The notes under the pieces are model-generated. The model had not been told where the DNA came from. It did no database searches and saw only the letters and a program-made list of their open reading frames with translations. From Onstottus_B arcticum (lineage in GTDB: Bacteria; Acidobacteriota; Blastocatellia; UBA7656), in contig JBBPIE010000017.1 in assembly GCA_038040485.1 (NCBI GenBank), positions 1 to 64,000 of the forward strand: a stretch of DNA of 64,000 nucleotides, read 5' to 3'. Numbering within the stretch: position 1 is the stretch's first letter; each line of letters starts with the position of its first letter. Positions 50,777 through 59,285 of the stretch are shown here, piece after piece. Made by a program: the position numbers and the translations under genes.

Positions 50777-51793
50777 TCACAACGCCGTCGACGCGCGCGG
50801 GCGAAAGCCCAACCGCTGCTTTATCCGCGAGAGCGCTTTCCAGATCGGCTCGCGGCCCGGCAACAACTCTCGCTTTGGAAAACTGGGATGAAACACTGCT
50901 CGCGGATTGGCGGCCGCTGCTCGATACAAGTGTCGAGTGCGCCGCTTCCAATCCGATTCCGGCGTGTAGCGATGCTTCGCTAGATGAATCCCCATCTCGG
51001 CAAATCGCCGCGTCGCCCGATCAAGCTTGTTCGACGCGAGCAGGTCGCGAATCGCCTTCTCCCAATCGCGCGCGATCTTCGCCTTCTGCGTGTCTCGCTG
51101 GTCGGCGTGATACCGGTAGCGCGCCATCATCCGGTCAACCTTAGCCACGTTGTGCCGCACTGCGATTCTCATCCAGAAATCAGCATCGGCGGCGTAGCTA
51201 ACTTCCTGGCGCCACCCGCCAATCTGTTCGATCACGTCCCGGCGAAAGAATGCACTTGGCTGCGGGATGTAGGTGAACCGTCCGAGATAGTGCTTGAGGT
51301 CGAACGCCGTCAGAACATCCCGGCCGGTGACCGCGGACTTCTCATCGATCAGATCTACGTCGCCATACACGAGCGCGATATCGCGATGCGCTCGCATGAA
51401 CTCGACTGCGGCTGAGATAGCACCGGGAAGGTAAAGGTCATCGGAGCTTTGAATGGCGACTATCTCGCCGCGCGCGTTCCCAAGACCTTTGTTCACCGCA
51501 TCGACTACGCCGTTGTCGGGCTCCGACCGCCATTTCAATTCTGGAACGCCCGGGTATGATTCGAGCACTTCGATGGTCTGATCCGTCGAAGCGCCGTCGA
51601 TGACCAGCACTTCGATGGGTCGATAGTCCTGGCTCAGGATCGAATCGATTGTCTCCCGAATGAACCGGCCTTGATTGAAGCTCGGGACAATGATTGTGAC
51701 TAACGGATTAGTGGTCAAGCCAGAATTCCTGACGCCGGTCTCATTGAGTCCCCCCAACTTCAAGTGAGGGTTGGCCCTCCGTAGGAGGGTCAT
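50777..51793 (-). CDS. Glycosyltransferase family 2
   Basis: A 338-residue frame. VTIIVPSFNQGRFIRETIDSILSQDYRPIEVLVIDGASTDQT, then IVAIQSSDDLYLPGAI (metal site) and SAFFRRDVIEQIGGWRQEVSYAADADFWMRIA are typical GT2 features. The ATG at 51793 lies inside the flanking repeat and residues 1-20 are repeat-like. A TTG at 51718 just before TTNPLVTIIV is an alternative start. The role is in polymer assembly. Confidence 0.87.
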   Translation of the reverse strand: MTLLRRANPHLKLGGLNETGVRNSGLTTNPLVTIIVPSFNQGRFIRETIDSILSQDYRPIEVLVIDGASTDQTIEVLESYPGVPELKWRSEPDNGVVDAVNKGLGNARGEIVAIQSSDDLYLPGAISAAVEFMRAHRDIALVYGDVDLIDEKSAVTGRDVLTAFDLKHYLGRFTYIPQPSAFFRRDVIEQIGGWRQEVSYAADADFWMRIAVRHNVAKVDRMMARYRYHADQRDTQKAKIARDWEKAIRDLLASNKLDRATRRFAEMGIHLAKHRYTPESDWKRRTRHLYRAAAANPRAVFHPSFPKRELLPGREPIWKALSRIKQRLGFRPRASTAL

Positions 51794-51952
51794 GTTTATA
51801 GAACCCGAGAGGAGGCGCGCCCGCCCTCCGCCAGGAGGGCCATGTTTGAAAGACCGCGAGTCTAGACTTCAAGCCTGACATGGCCCTCCTGACGGAGGGC
51901 GGACCCGGTTCCGCAATACATCTATAAACATGTCCCTCCTGGCGGAGGGCGG
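51774..51952. repeat. Four-copy nested palindrome (GCCCTCCGCCAGGAGGGC family)
   Basis: GCCCTCCGNNNGGAGGG-CATGTTT occurs twice direct (51774, 51832) and twice inverted (51879, 51927). The outer pair extends to CATGTTTATAGA. The 290-nt gap 51794-52081 is otherwise empty. The GT2 start codon lies in the left copy. Confidence 0.85.
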
Positions 51953-52081
51953 ATGTCCAAACTCCAGTTCCCCAACTAAAGGTGGGAGTCTTAAGCCAGC
52001 CCCATCCGTGTGATTCAAGGAAAGCTGTCGGCTGGACCTGTTTTGTCGCCGGAGCGTACTTAATCAAATCTGGGCGGCCCA

Positions 52082-52912
52082 TCAAAAGTGCACGAAGTGA
52101 TCCCACCGCCGTGAATCATCATCCCGCTTCTTCAAAGCCAGAAAGTAAACGTTGTCTATCTCCAATTCTCTTCTTCTAGCCTCAGGAGCCGGGGTCTTGT
52201 CTGTGCGGACAAGCGGATCCAGAAGGCGATTCGCGGTGTTCTTCAAACGGCGCTTTGTGGTCTTCTCTATCGGCAGTCGCACCGAGTCAAACACCTCGTA
52301 GGCCCGGTTTGTGACGATGAAATCGCAGACGCGCTTGATCGACGGATAACCAACGTCATCGAACACGACGATGCCGCCTGCATTCAGCATCTGGTCGATG
52401 AAAAAGAAATCAATAAGCGTGTGATCAAAAGTGTGCCAGCCGTCGATAAACGCAAAGTCGATTCGCTGTCCTTCACCCACAAGCGCGGGGAGAACCTGCT
52501 GCGAAGTGTTCTCGTGAAACTCGTACAACGATTCGTATCCTGCCTGACGTATGTTGTGGAGCCCTCCGCCGCGCCAATGATTGTCATGCTGCGCAGGGTC
52601 CATCCCGACCAGTTTCTCGCCGCCGCTTTCCTTGAGCGCTTCCAGAATGTAGAGAGTCGAAATACCAAAGGCGAGGCCCACCTCTACGCCGACTTTTGGC
52701 CGGAGCGTCTTGATGACCCGTTGTATCAAATCGCCGCACGACGCGTCGATATAACTGTTGGCCTGAACCTCTTCGCCTGAAGGCAAAATAGTGCGGCCGG
52801 TTTCGACAATCCTGCTCAGCACCGAGTTGGTCGATAGGTGCCCGGCGATGTGCGAGGCCTCCAGGGTGTTGGCGCTCAATTCGATCTCACTTTGTTGAGG
52901 TCCGCAAGCCAC
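52082..52912 (-). CDS. Class I SAM-dependent methyltransferase (Methyltransf_24-like)
   Basis: A 276-residue protein. PKVGVEVGLAFGISTLYILEALKE is the SAM site, KLVGMDPAQHDNHW motif II, and IDFAFIDGWHTFDHTLIDFFFIDQML the family's acidic metal-type segment, as in macrocin-O-methyltransferase and cephalosporin-hydroxylase relatives. The start is a GTG at 52912 overlapping the upstream gene by 37 nt, or a TTG at 52879 with 4-nt overlap. It probably O-methylates a sugar. Confidence 0.8.
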   Translation of the reverse strand: MACGPQQSEIELSANTLEASHIAGHLSTNSVLSRIVETGRTILPSGEEVQANSYIDASCGDLIQRVIKTLRPKVGVEVGLAFGISTLYILEALKESGGEKLVGMDPAQHDNHWRGGGLHNIRQAGYESLYEFHENTSQQVLPALVGEGQRIDFAFIDGWHTFDHTLIDFFFIDQMLNAGGIVVFDDVGYPSIKRVCDFIVTNRAYEVFDSVRLPIEKTTKRRLKNTANRLLDPLVRTDKTPAPEARRRELEIDNVYFLALKKRDDDSRRWDHFVHF

Positions 52913-53892
52913 GCATTCACCAGCTCGAGTTCCTTCTCAGGAAAGAACTCAGCCTTCACCAAGTCCTCGTAGCACGTCATCAGATTCGCGCCAACCGCGT
53001 CCGGCCCTCGCGCGAGATTCAAGCCTTCCAGTCTCACGGCCAGCTCCCTGTTTCTTAGATAGCCCGGCACCTCGTCATTGAAGTCGCGCATCAAGTCGTG
53101 TTCGTTGCGATCTTGAACAACCTCCGCCGCGTGAAAGACGATTCCCAAATCGAGTTCCCAAAGACACCGCTGCGCAATAAAGCTCCGCCATATGTCCGTC
53201 ATTCGAAAGCTGCAGAAGCTGGGCAGATACATCAGCGGATAAGCCACCGGAAACCACCACGTGCTCTGGCTGTTGAACGGGCACCACGCTCCGCGAGGCA
53301 AGAGCACACTGGGTCCCGCTTGAAAGTCGAAAGGGCGGTCCATCACCAATCGCCAGATCGCATCGACGTCCGGCGAGTTGTTGACCAGTCCTTGCTGGAT
53401 GGGAGCTTGAACCGGGATGGTTTCTTCAGCGAGACTCGGGACTTTTGAAAACGAATCGCTCAGCGCATCGAGCGGAAACCCGCGCGGCCAAATTCTCTCT
53501 TCGGTGAACGCTCTGTAGACGTTCACCCAACCGGTCTGCTCGAGAGCAACCGCCCGGAGTGTTTCAGCCCGCGGTTCCCAGTTCTCAAGCGGTGCGTTGT
53601 CATCATCAGTCTCATAGATGCTGGAAGCCCCCTGCTTGATTGCGGCCAAGTACCCGACGTTCTTGCGAGCGTAGTGACCAATCGGCAGTTTCCGCGCGAG
53701 ATCGAACTCCGATTCGAGCTGCGCCGCCAGCGAAAGAAACTCGACTCCCTCCAGATCGTAGCTCGCCGGTCCTTTCTTGTCGCCGACCACAATCAGAGGA
53801 GCGCCTACTCCTCTAAGCCTGGAAGCGAGTTTGCGAACCGACTCCGTGGGAGGCTGAATCGTTGTAATGACAGTGCTCAGTTTACTGTTCAC
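52876..53892 (-). CDS. STELLO/DUF288-like glycosyltransferase
   Basis: A 338-residue protein, GTG start at 53892. STVITTIQPPTESVRKLASRL, PLIVVGDKKGP, IGHYARKNVGYLAAIKQGASSIYETDDDNAPL (DDD metal site near 98-100) and the WRSFIAQRCLWELDLGIVFHAAEVVQDRN block match DUF288/STELLO proteins. Plant STELLO proteins are Golgi glycosyltransferase-like; bacterial homologues appear in polysaccharide loci. The donor is unknown. Confidence 0.85.
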   Translation of the reverse strand: MNSKLSTVITTIQPPTESVRKLASRLRGVGAPLIVVGDKKGPASYDLEGVEFLSLAAQLESEFDLARKLPIGHYARKNVGYLAAIKQGASSIYETDDDNAPLENWEPRAETLRAVALEQTGWVNVYRAFTEERIWPRGFPLDALSDSFSKVPSLAEETIPVQAPIQQGLVNNSPDVDAIWRLVMDRPFDFQAGPSVLLPRGAWCPFNSQSTWWFPVAYPLMYLPSFCSFRMTDIWRSFIAQRCLWELDLGIVFHAAEVVQDRNEHDLMRDFNDEVPGYLRNRELAVRLEGLNLARGPDAVGANLMTCYEDLVKAEFFPEKELELVNAWLADLNKVRSN

Positions 53893-53922
53893 AGTTGCGA
53901 AGCCAGCGGGTACCCGCGGGTG

Positions 53923-55236
53923 TTAGGAGTTCCGTTTGGCGCTTGAAGGCGCCGCGCTAAGCAGCGTGGCAGTCGAGGGCAACAAGTCGCCCTCCCAGGA
54001 CGCGTTAAGTCTAACCAGACCCGAGTCTCTCTGATCGTGATCGTTCAGGCCGTCAACACTGACAGCCTCGATGCGAAAGTCGATGGCGTCAGGGACCCAA
54101 TCCAATCCACCGGTCTCCGCACGGTATGCACCGACGTGCAGCGAATAGACGTTGGGCAACAAGGTGCTCGAAGGCAGGCTGCAGGTGAACGACTGCAACT
54201 GCTCGGAGGGGGCGATGTCTACCGGCGGAGCGTGGAGAGTCGCGACTCGGACACCGTTTGCCTGAATCCCTATTCCGATCCGCGCGCCGGTTATTGGCTG
54301 CTTTACTTCAACCCCCAGCCTTATGAAGATGGTTTCCCCAAAGAGAAGCAAGTCCGAGCGCTTTCCCTTCGAATTTAGCACCTCGACGGTTCTCACTTGC
54401 AGAGGTGAGTCGATTAGATGTTCTGACTCGGCTAGTTCGACCATTGCCTTCCTGGTTGAATCCGTTTGAAGGTATGCCGCTACGACTGAGTCGGGGCTGC
54501 CCCTCTCAACTAGGCGGCCGTCCGATAAGAGGATCACCGTTGTGCAAAGCCGTTTGATGCTCGGCATATTGTGGCTGACGAAGAACACGGTGCGCCCTTG
54601 CTGTGCGACCTTGTCCATTTTTCCCAGGCACTTCTTCTGAAATGCCTCATCACCGACCGCAAGCACTTCATCGACGATCAGTATCTCAGGTTCGAGGTGC
54701 GCGGCGACGGCAAATGCCAAACGCACGTACATCCCCGAGGAGTAGCGCTTGACCGGGGTGTCGAGGAACTTCTCGACTTCGGCGAAGGCGACTATCTCGT
54801 CGAACTTGCGTTTGATCTCTTCGCGAGTCATCCCAAGGATCGCGCCGTTCAGAAAGACATTCTCGCGGCCGGTCAGCTCCGGATGAAACCCGGTGCCGAC
54901 TTCGAGCAGGCTTGCGACGCGCCCGCGAATTCGAACACACCCCTCGGTAGGCTCGGTGATGCGCGAGAGTATCTTGAGCAGAGTCGATTTGCCCGCGCCG
55001 TTCCGCCCGATGATGCCGACCACTTCGCCCTGGGTGACGTCGAAGGAAACGTCTTTGAGGGCCCAGAACGGCTCGGATTGCGGATTGCGGATTGCGGATT
55101 GCGGATTGCGAAGCCAGCGGAACGGGGCCGTGAGCTTGTCCTGAAGCACGTGGCGCAAGCCGTCTGAGCCATTCCGCTGATGGCCGATGATGTATTTCTT
55201 GCCGAGCCCTTCGACTCGGATCACGGTATCAGACAT
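53923..55236 (-). CDS. wzt: Polysaccharide ABC transporter ATP-binding protein (Wzt/TagH type)
   Basis: A 437-residue protein. The nucleotide-binding domain (1-about 250) has Walker A GRNGAGKST (77-85), YSSGMYVRLAFAVAAHL (signature) and EILIVDEVLAVGD (Walker B). The C-terminal domain (about 290-420) resembles the Wzt glycan-binding domain that recognises the polymer end. Residues 43-54 (RNPQSAIRNPQS) are encoded by an in-frame GGATTGC heptamer array before the conserved EPFWALKDVSF. It would export the polymer with the Wzm-like permease at 58305, from which it is separated by accessory genes. Confidence 0.93.
   Translation of the reverse strand: MSDTVIRVEGLGKKYIIGHQRNGSDGLRHVLQDKLTAPFRWLRNPQSAIRNPQSEPFWALKDVSFDVTQGEVVGIIGRNGAGKSTLLKILSRITEPTEGCVRIRGRVASLLEVGTGFHPELTGRENVFLNGAILGMTREEIKRKFDEIVAFAEVEKFLDTPVKRYSSGMYVRLAFAVAAHLEPEILIVDEVLAVGDEAFQKKCLGKMDKVAQQGRTVFFVSHNMPSIKRLCTTVILLSDGRLVERGSPDSVVAAYLQTDSTRKAMVELAESEHLIDSPLQVRTVEVLNSKGKRSDLLLFGETIFIRLGVEVKQPITGARIGIGIQANGVRVATLHAPPVDIAPSEQLQSFTCSLPSSTLLPNVYSLHVGAYRAETGGLDWVPDAIDFRIEAVSVDGLNDHDQRDSGLVRLNASWEGDLLPSTATLLSAAPSSAKRNS
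55075..55110. repeat. Heptamer array (GGATTGC) inside wzt
   Basis: Five GGATTGC units lie within the wzt reading frame and translate (minus strand) as the heptapeptide repeat IRNPQSA. It is the same family as the arrays at 35933 and 63191. Confidence 0.9.
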
Positions 55237-55300
55237 ATAGACACAGGTCAGATCTCACAGACAGTCATTGATGCTCTCAATCCAATCAAAGAACACCTTC

Positions 55301-56158
55301 TTAAAAAAGCCGACCTACCGCAAATCGAATCATCTGCGATCGATCCTCCGATCGCCGGAAATCGTGCCACCTCAAGAATCGACCGCAAAGTAGACGAAGA
55401 GCACCCCAAAGACGCGCCCCAATACGGGTCCTCCACAACCTCACGGAGCTCCCCTTTGCGTACGTCGGGAGGAATGCAAGTCGTCCGTGCAGTGCATCTG
55501 CCCGGTGGGCGCGACCCAAGCCAAACCGAGCGTGCTCCGGGTTTCCGATTCCCCCGTGTTCTCCGTAGTGGCGGTATGGGATGTAGCTCTCGATGCCCCT
55601 TTCCAAGAGCCAGTAACCCATTCCTGAATCCCATGGCCGGTACTTGCCGACCGCGTTGACCTTTAATTCTTCGTCGAAGAACTGCAAGAGAAGCGATGCC
55701 ACCTTCGGTGGAATCAGCAGCGCGACTACCCCTCCTCCGTGTGCCCGCGCGACATCCGCACCAGCGAGATCCCAGACCTGCGGACCAACCGAATAGAGAT
55801 ACGCGAGGCTGTTGTCACGCTTTCCTGATGGGACCGGTACGGGCAGATCTCCGAAGCCAATGACAGGAACGAAGTCTGGCTCCACGACAATCGTCGGAAG
55901 ATCGCGGCTAGCTGCGATCCGCCAAGCGTTCGCATGGTTAACCAGGGCCTGCATGACTGCGGAATAACCCATCTGCTCGGTGGTATATGGTCCTCGTACC
56001 TCATCGACGGAGAATCCTTCCGCGCGCAGCGCCTGTCTCAGCGGTGCTGTGTCGTCTTTGTGCGCAACGATCAAGACACCCGAACTTGCGAAGCGTAGTG
56101 TTTTGGTCGAGCTGCTTCCATGAGCATCAGAGTCCTGGCAAGACAACGATTCAGACAT
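55301..56158 (-). CDS. Putative glycosyltransferase (GT25/LPS-type)
   Basis: A 285-residue protein. VLIVAHKDDTAPLRQALRAEGFSVDEVRGPYT, YSAVMQALVNHANAWRIAA and PTIVVEPDFVPV resemble GT25-type transferases, where a helix selects the acceptor and an E(D)D-type acid binds metal. The later part has YRPWDSGMGYWLLERGIESYIPYRHYGEHGGI. The family assignment is tentative. It lies in the segment bracketed by duplicated wzt 5' ends, so it may be a later arrival. Confidence 0.6.
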   Translation of the reverse strand: MSESLSCQDSDAHGSSSTKTLRFASSGVLIVAHKDDTAPLRQALRAEGFSVDEVRGPYTTEQMGYSAVMQALVNHANAWRIAASRDLPTIVVEPDFVPVIGFGDLPVPVPSGKRDNSLAYLYSVGPQVWDLAGADVARAHGGGVVALLIPPKVASLLLQFFDEELKVNAVGKYRPWDSGMGYWLLERGIESYIPYRHYGEHGGIGNPEHARFGLGRAHRADALHGRLAFLPTYAKGSSVRLWRTRIGARLWGALRLLCGRFLRWHDFRRSEDRSQMIRFAVGRLF

Positions 56159-56257
56159 TCACCATCCTCAGCCTCTTCTGGTCGCCAGGAAACGGGTCGT
56201 AAGTTTCCACGAACGGGTAGTCACTTGGCAGTAGGAATCTCTGGCAGAGACCTTCTC

Positions 56258-57013
56258 TCACAAGTTCCGAGTACTTCTGGACAATTCTCCTGCGCTACTT
56301 AAGATTCGTATGTTTTCTTTTCCGTTCGCAAGAAAAACATATCCCCTCTTGCCACCGGTTTCTTGACTCGAGGGCGTGTTTGGGAAAAACACGCCTATGG
56401 ATTTTCCTTCGAGGTAACCCTCTATGTATGAGTAATTCAGAATCTTCTTTCCGCCGTAGTTGTCATACCCGTATCCCGCGTCGTCCGCCACTTTGAAATC
56501 ATCGATAAGAATGATCCAACTTCCCCAGTTCTCATAGATTATTCTTATTTCATCGAGCAACGGCAAATCATCAAGCCAATGAGCATCCAAATAGAAGAAA
56601 GTAGGCGAACCGTTCACTCCCTCCGAGATCAACTGTCTTAACAACTCTCTACTGTCACAAAGTCTCAGGCTTATATTTGAAAGATCTGAAAGTCTCTGCT
56701 TTGCCGCGAAGAAAATGGGCGCTGATATTTCGGAGGAGACTACCGGCACACCAAATTTCGCGAGATAGCCTGTAGTATTTCCGAGGAACGTCCCAGTTTC
56801 AACAATAGTTGATGGTTTCATAGCAGAGAGAACTTTCGTAGTCGTGTCTCGACGTATGACCTGCTGATTAAAAGAGCTCTCGTCATTTTCATACTTGGAG
56901 CTGGTAGCCAAAACCAAAAATGCGGATTCAATGGCTCTTAGCCGCACACCAAAATCGGCAATCTGGGGGAAGGCCTTAACTGCCAATTTCTTCGCAAGGC
57001 GCGAAATGAACAT
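56258..57013 (-). CDS. Putative SAM-dependent methyltransferase
   Basis: A 251-residue protein of AT-rich composition. KPSTIVETGTFLGNTTGYLAKFGVPVVSSEIS resembles a SAM-binding motif I/II. FFYLDAHWLDDLPLLDEIRIIYENWGSWIILIDDFKV is the motif IV/metal region seen in Methyltransf_24-like sugar methyltransferases. It lies between the two copies of the wzt 5' end and differs in composition from neighbours, suggesting transfer. The substrate is unknown. Confidence 0.7.
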   Translation of the reverse strand: MFISRLAKKLAVKAFPQIADFGVRLRAIESAFLVLATSSKYENDESSFNQQVIRRDTTTKVLSAMKPSTIVETGTFLGNTTGYLAKFGVPVVSSEISAPIFFAAKQRLSDLSNISLRLCDSRELLRQLISEGVNGSPTFFYLDAHWLDDLPLLDEIRIIYENWGSWIILIDDFKVADDAGYGYDNYGGKKILNYSYIEGYLEGKSIGVFFPNTPSSQETGGKRGYVFLANGKENIRILSSAGELSRSTRNL

Positions 57014-57022
57014 GAGATTCGC

Positions 57023-57136
57023 CTAGTTGCTGGGCTTGTCCTGAAGAACATGGCGCAAGCCGTCCGAGCCATTCCGCTGATGGCCGATGATGTATTTCTT
57101 GCTGAGTCCTTCGACTCGAATCACAGTGTCAGACAT
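57023..57136 (-). pseudogene. Truncated duplicate of the wzt 5' end
   Basis: Positions 57037-57136 match 55137-55236 (start of wzt) with 8 differences in 100 bp. The translated copy begins MSDTVIRVEGLSKKYIIGHQ like wzt, stays similar to VLQDK, then ends at a TAG after 37 residues. This is the remnant of a duplication or replacement event. Confidence 0.9.
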
Positions 57137-57140
57137 AAAA

Positions 57141-57318
57141 ACAGAGGTCAGAGGTCAGAGGTCAGAAGTCAGAAGTCTCGAATTGCGAATTGTGGAAATG
57201 GCTAAGAGCAAAGGGCAAAGGGGCAAAGAGTAAAGAGCGAGAGTCAGAAGTCAGACGGTTGTTCGTGTAAATTCGCGTGATTCGTGGCTTTGTTTTAATG
57301 TTCGCAATCCGCAATCTT
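57141..57318. repeat. Mixed repeat gap (AGAGGTC, GCAAAGG, GTGATTC-type units)
   Basis: AGAGGTC/AGAAGTC units (57147-57175) are followed by GCAAAGG units (57199-57236), AGTCAGA and a TTCGCGTGATTCGTGGC repeat. No gene is present. Confidence 0.75.
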
Positions 57319-57319
57319 G

Positions 57320-57724
57320 CTACTCCGGTGGTTTCTCCGGAGGCACTGAAGCGAGAATCAAGGCAATCATTTCGCCCGCCTGTTGACGCAACTCGTCGTA
57401 ATCCGATCCAAAATCCGTCAAGTCTGCGCCGGGGTAGTGCTGGTCCCAATACAGATCGGTCAACTTCTCAGCAAGAACAGCATAGTCAGAGAAGCTAGTG
57501 CCATAATGCGTGGCTGCCTCGATCAGTCTCCCGAGATCGTGCGTGCGCTCCAGTTGCCATCCTTGTGCGATCAGATATCCCTTCAGGTAACGTTCAACCG
57601 CTTCCTGCAATAGTTCGACCCCGGAAAAGGTCACCCCTTGGTGCTGACGCGCGAGATCCGCGATCCGCAGCCTGTCTGCGGCGAGAAGAAACCAATCTTG
57701 CGGATCGTCTTCGGAAGTCCTCAT
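57320..57724 (-). CDS. HEPN-domain protein
   Basis: A 134-residue helical protein. DWFLLAADRLRIADLA, SGVELLQEAVERYLKGYLIAQGW, ERTHDLGRLIEAA and LTDLYWDQHYPGAD follow the HEPN (PF05168-like) pattern. The canonical RNase motif Rx4-6H is not evident; DQHYPG stands where relatives have R-Y-P. The ATG overlaps the upstream nucleotidyltransferase stop by 4 nt. Such pairs act as toxin-antitoxin or related regulatory modules, the MNT enzyme modifying the HEPN protein in the characterised HepT-MntA case. Confidence 0.82.
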   Translation of the reverse strand: MRTSEDDPQDWFLLAADRLRIADLARQHQGVTFSGVELLQEAVERYLKGYLIAQGWQLERTHDLGRLIEAATHYGTSFSDYAVLAEKLTDLYWDQHYPGADLTDFGSDYDELRQQAGEMIALILASVPPEKPPE

Positions 57725-58137
57725 GCCAGGCGAACGCCATCGCGGTTGATATGGTCGTAGAACCCGGCCGCGTGCCGCAGACGGTAGACGTGACTCTCCG
57801 GGCTCTCCAGCAACAGATGGAGAGAAAGATATCCGTGCCTCTGATGAAGCGGGCGCCAGGCCTCACGGATTTTCAACCTCTCTTTTACCGGAGTTGAGGC
57901 AAGTCCCATGACCACCAGCAAGTCCACGTCACTCGACACATCGGGCTGGCCGTAGGCGTAGGAGCCGAACAGGATCACCTGCTCTGGTTGGAATTGCTCG
58001 ACCAGCACGCGCAAGTAGGGCAGCAACCGATCGGCGATCCTATGCACCGGATAACGCGGATCGCGCAATACCTCCTCGCGGATTGCCGATGTCGCGACGG
58101 CGTTCACCAAGTCTGGGCTCGTTGTTGACAGTGCCAT
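57721..58137 (-). CDS. MNT-type nucleotidyltransferase (antitoxin-like)
   Basis: A 138-residue protein from the ATG at 58137; an upstream TTG would add 9 residues. The catalytic signature GSYAYGQPDVSSDVDLLV is an exact GSx10DxD, as in minimal nucleotidyltransferases such as MntA. It likely adenylylates the HEPN partner encoded by the overlapping downstream gene. The pair interrupts the wzm-wzt order. Confidence 0.88.
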   Translation of the reverse strand: MALSTTSPDLVNAVATSAIREEVLRDPRYPVHRIADRLLPYLRVLVEQFQPEQVILFGSYAYGQPDVSSDVDLLVVMGLASTPVKERLKIREAWRPLHQRHGYLSLHLLLESPESHVYRLRHAAGFYDHINRDGVRLA

Positions 58138-58170
58138 AGGATTACTTCGCTCGTCCTCTCGCAAGCATAT

Positions 58171-58314
58171 CAGAGGTCAGAAGTCAGAAGTCAGAGGTCA
58201 GGAGAATTGCGAATTTCGAATCGCGAATTTCGAATCTTCAGAAGCCGCAATTCCCAAATCCCCAATTCCCCAATCCGCGATTCGCAATTCCAAATTCGCA
58301 ATTCCTAAATCACA
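58171..58314. repeat. Heptamer arrays (AGAAGTC; GCGAATT/CCAATTC)
   Basis: AGAAGTC/AGAGGTC units (58172-58200) are followed by TTGCGAATT-type and CAATTCC-type 7-mers up to the end of the permease gene. Confidence 0.75.
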
Positions 58315-59129
58315 TCCGCGAAGGTTCGCTCTGTCTTGCGGAAGTACCAGATGCCGCTCGCTAACCCCAACACCACCAGCCCGATCGATATCAAGAACCC
58401 CGGCATGTAGAGCTCCGTGTCGCCCCCGATGATCGCCCAGCGAAACCCGTCGATCACTCCCACCAGCGGATTCAGCGAGTAAACCAACCGCCACTGCGCC
58501 GGCACGATGCTGCTCGAAAACCCTACCGGCGAGATGTACACCCCAAGCTGCACCACAAACGGCACGATGAATCTGAAGTCCCGGTACTTCACCGTGAGCG
58601 AAGCGAACCACAACCCCGCTCCCATCGCCGCTCCGAACGCCAGAATGGTCAGCAGCGGAAGCGCCAGCATCCGCCAGCTCGGCACGAACTGGTACCACGC
58701 CATCAGCGCCAACAGCATAGCGAACGACAACAAGAAATCGACGAAGCTCACGATGACCGCGCTGGTCGGGATCGCCAGACGTGGGAAGTAGACTTTCGAG
58801 ATCATGTTCGCGTTGCCGACCAGACTGTCACTGCTGGCGGTCAACGCGTTTGAGAAAAACTGCCACGGCAGCATCGCGGCAAAAACCAGGATCGGGTAAG
58901 GCACGCCGTTCGAGGGCAGCTTTGCGAGCTTGCCGAAGATCAGGGTGAACACGACCATAGTCAACAGCGGGCGGATGACGCTCCAGGCGACGCCGATGAC
59001 GGTCTGCTTGTAACGCACCGCGAGGTCGCGCCACGCGAGAAAGTAGAACAGCTCGCGGTAGTTCCACAGGTCGCGCCAGTAGTGCTTGAGGCCGCGCCCC
59101 GGCTCGATGATGATTTCTTCCTGCGACAT
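58305..59129 (-). CDS. wzm: Polysaccharide ABC transporter permease (Wzm type)
   Basis: A 274-residue ABC-2 permease from the ATG at 59129 (MSQEEIIIEPGRGL); residues upstream of it are repeat-encoded. LWNYRELFYFLAWRDLAVRYKQTVIGVAWSVIRPLLTMVVFTLIFG is the family's N-terminal pattern, followed by six membrane helices. It forms the channel that exports the lipid-linked polymer, driven by Wzt. Confidence 0.93.
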   Translation of the reverse strand: MSQEEIIIEPGRGLKHYWRDLWNYRELFYFLAWRDLAVRYKQTVIGVAWSVIRPLLTMVVFTLIFGKLAKLPSNGVPYPILVFAAMLPWQFFSNALTASSDSLVGNANMISKVYFPRLAIPTSAVIVSFVDFLLSFAMLLALMAWYQFVPSWRMLALPLLTILAFGAAMGAGLWFASLTVKYRDFRFIVPFVVQLGVYISPVGFSSSIVPAQWRLVYSLNPLVGVIDGFRWAIIGGDTELYMPGFLISIGLVVLGLASGIWYFRKTERTFADVI

Positions 59130-59285
59130 AGGAAAGGGCAAAGCGCTAGGAGCAAAGGGCAAAGGGCAAAGGGCAAAGAGCTAAGGGCAAAGGGCAAAGA
59201 GCTAAGGGCAAAGAGCTAAGGGCAAAGGGCAAAGGGCAAAGGGCAAAGAGCTAAGGGCAAAGAGCTAAGGGCTAAGGGCTAAGGG
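59130..59285. repeat. Heptamer array (GGCAAAG / AGCTAAG)
   Basis: About twenty GGCAAAG/AGCTAAG units form one uninterrupted single-direction array. It fills the gap between the four-helix-bundle gene and wzm and provides the last residues of the former (TLSP). Confidence 0.9.
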
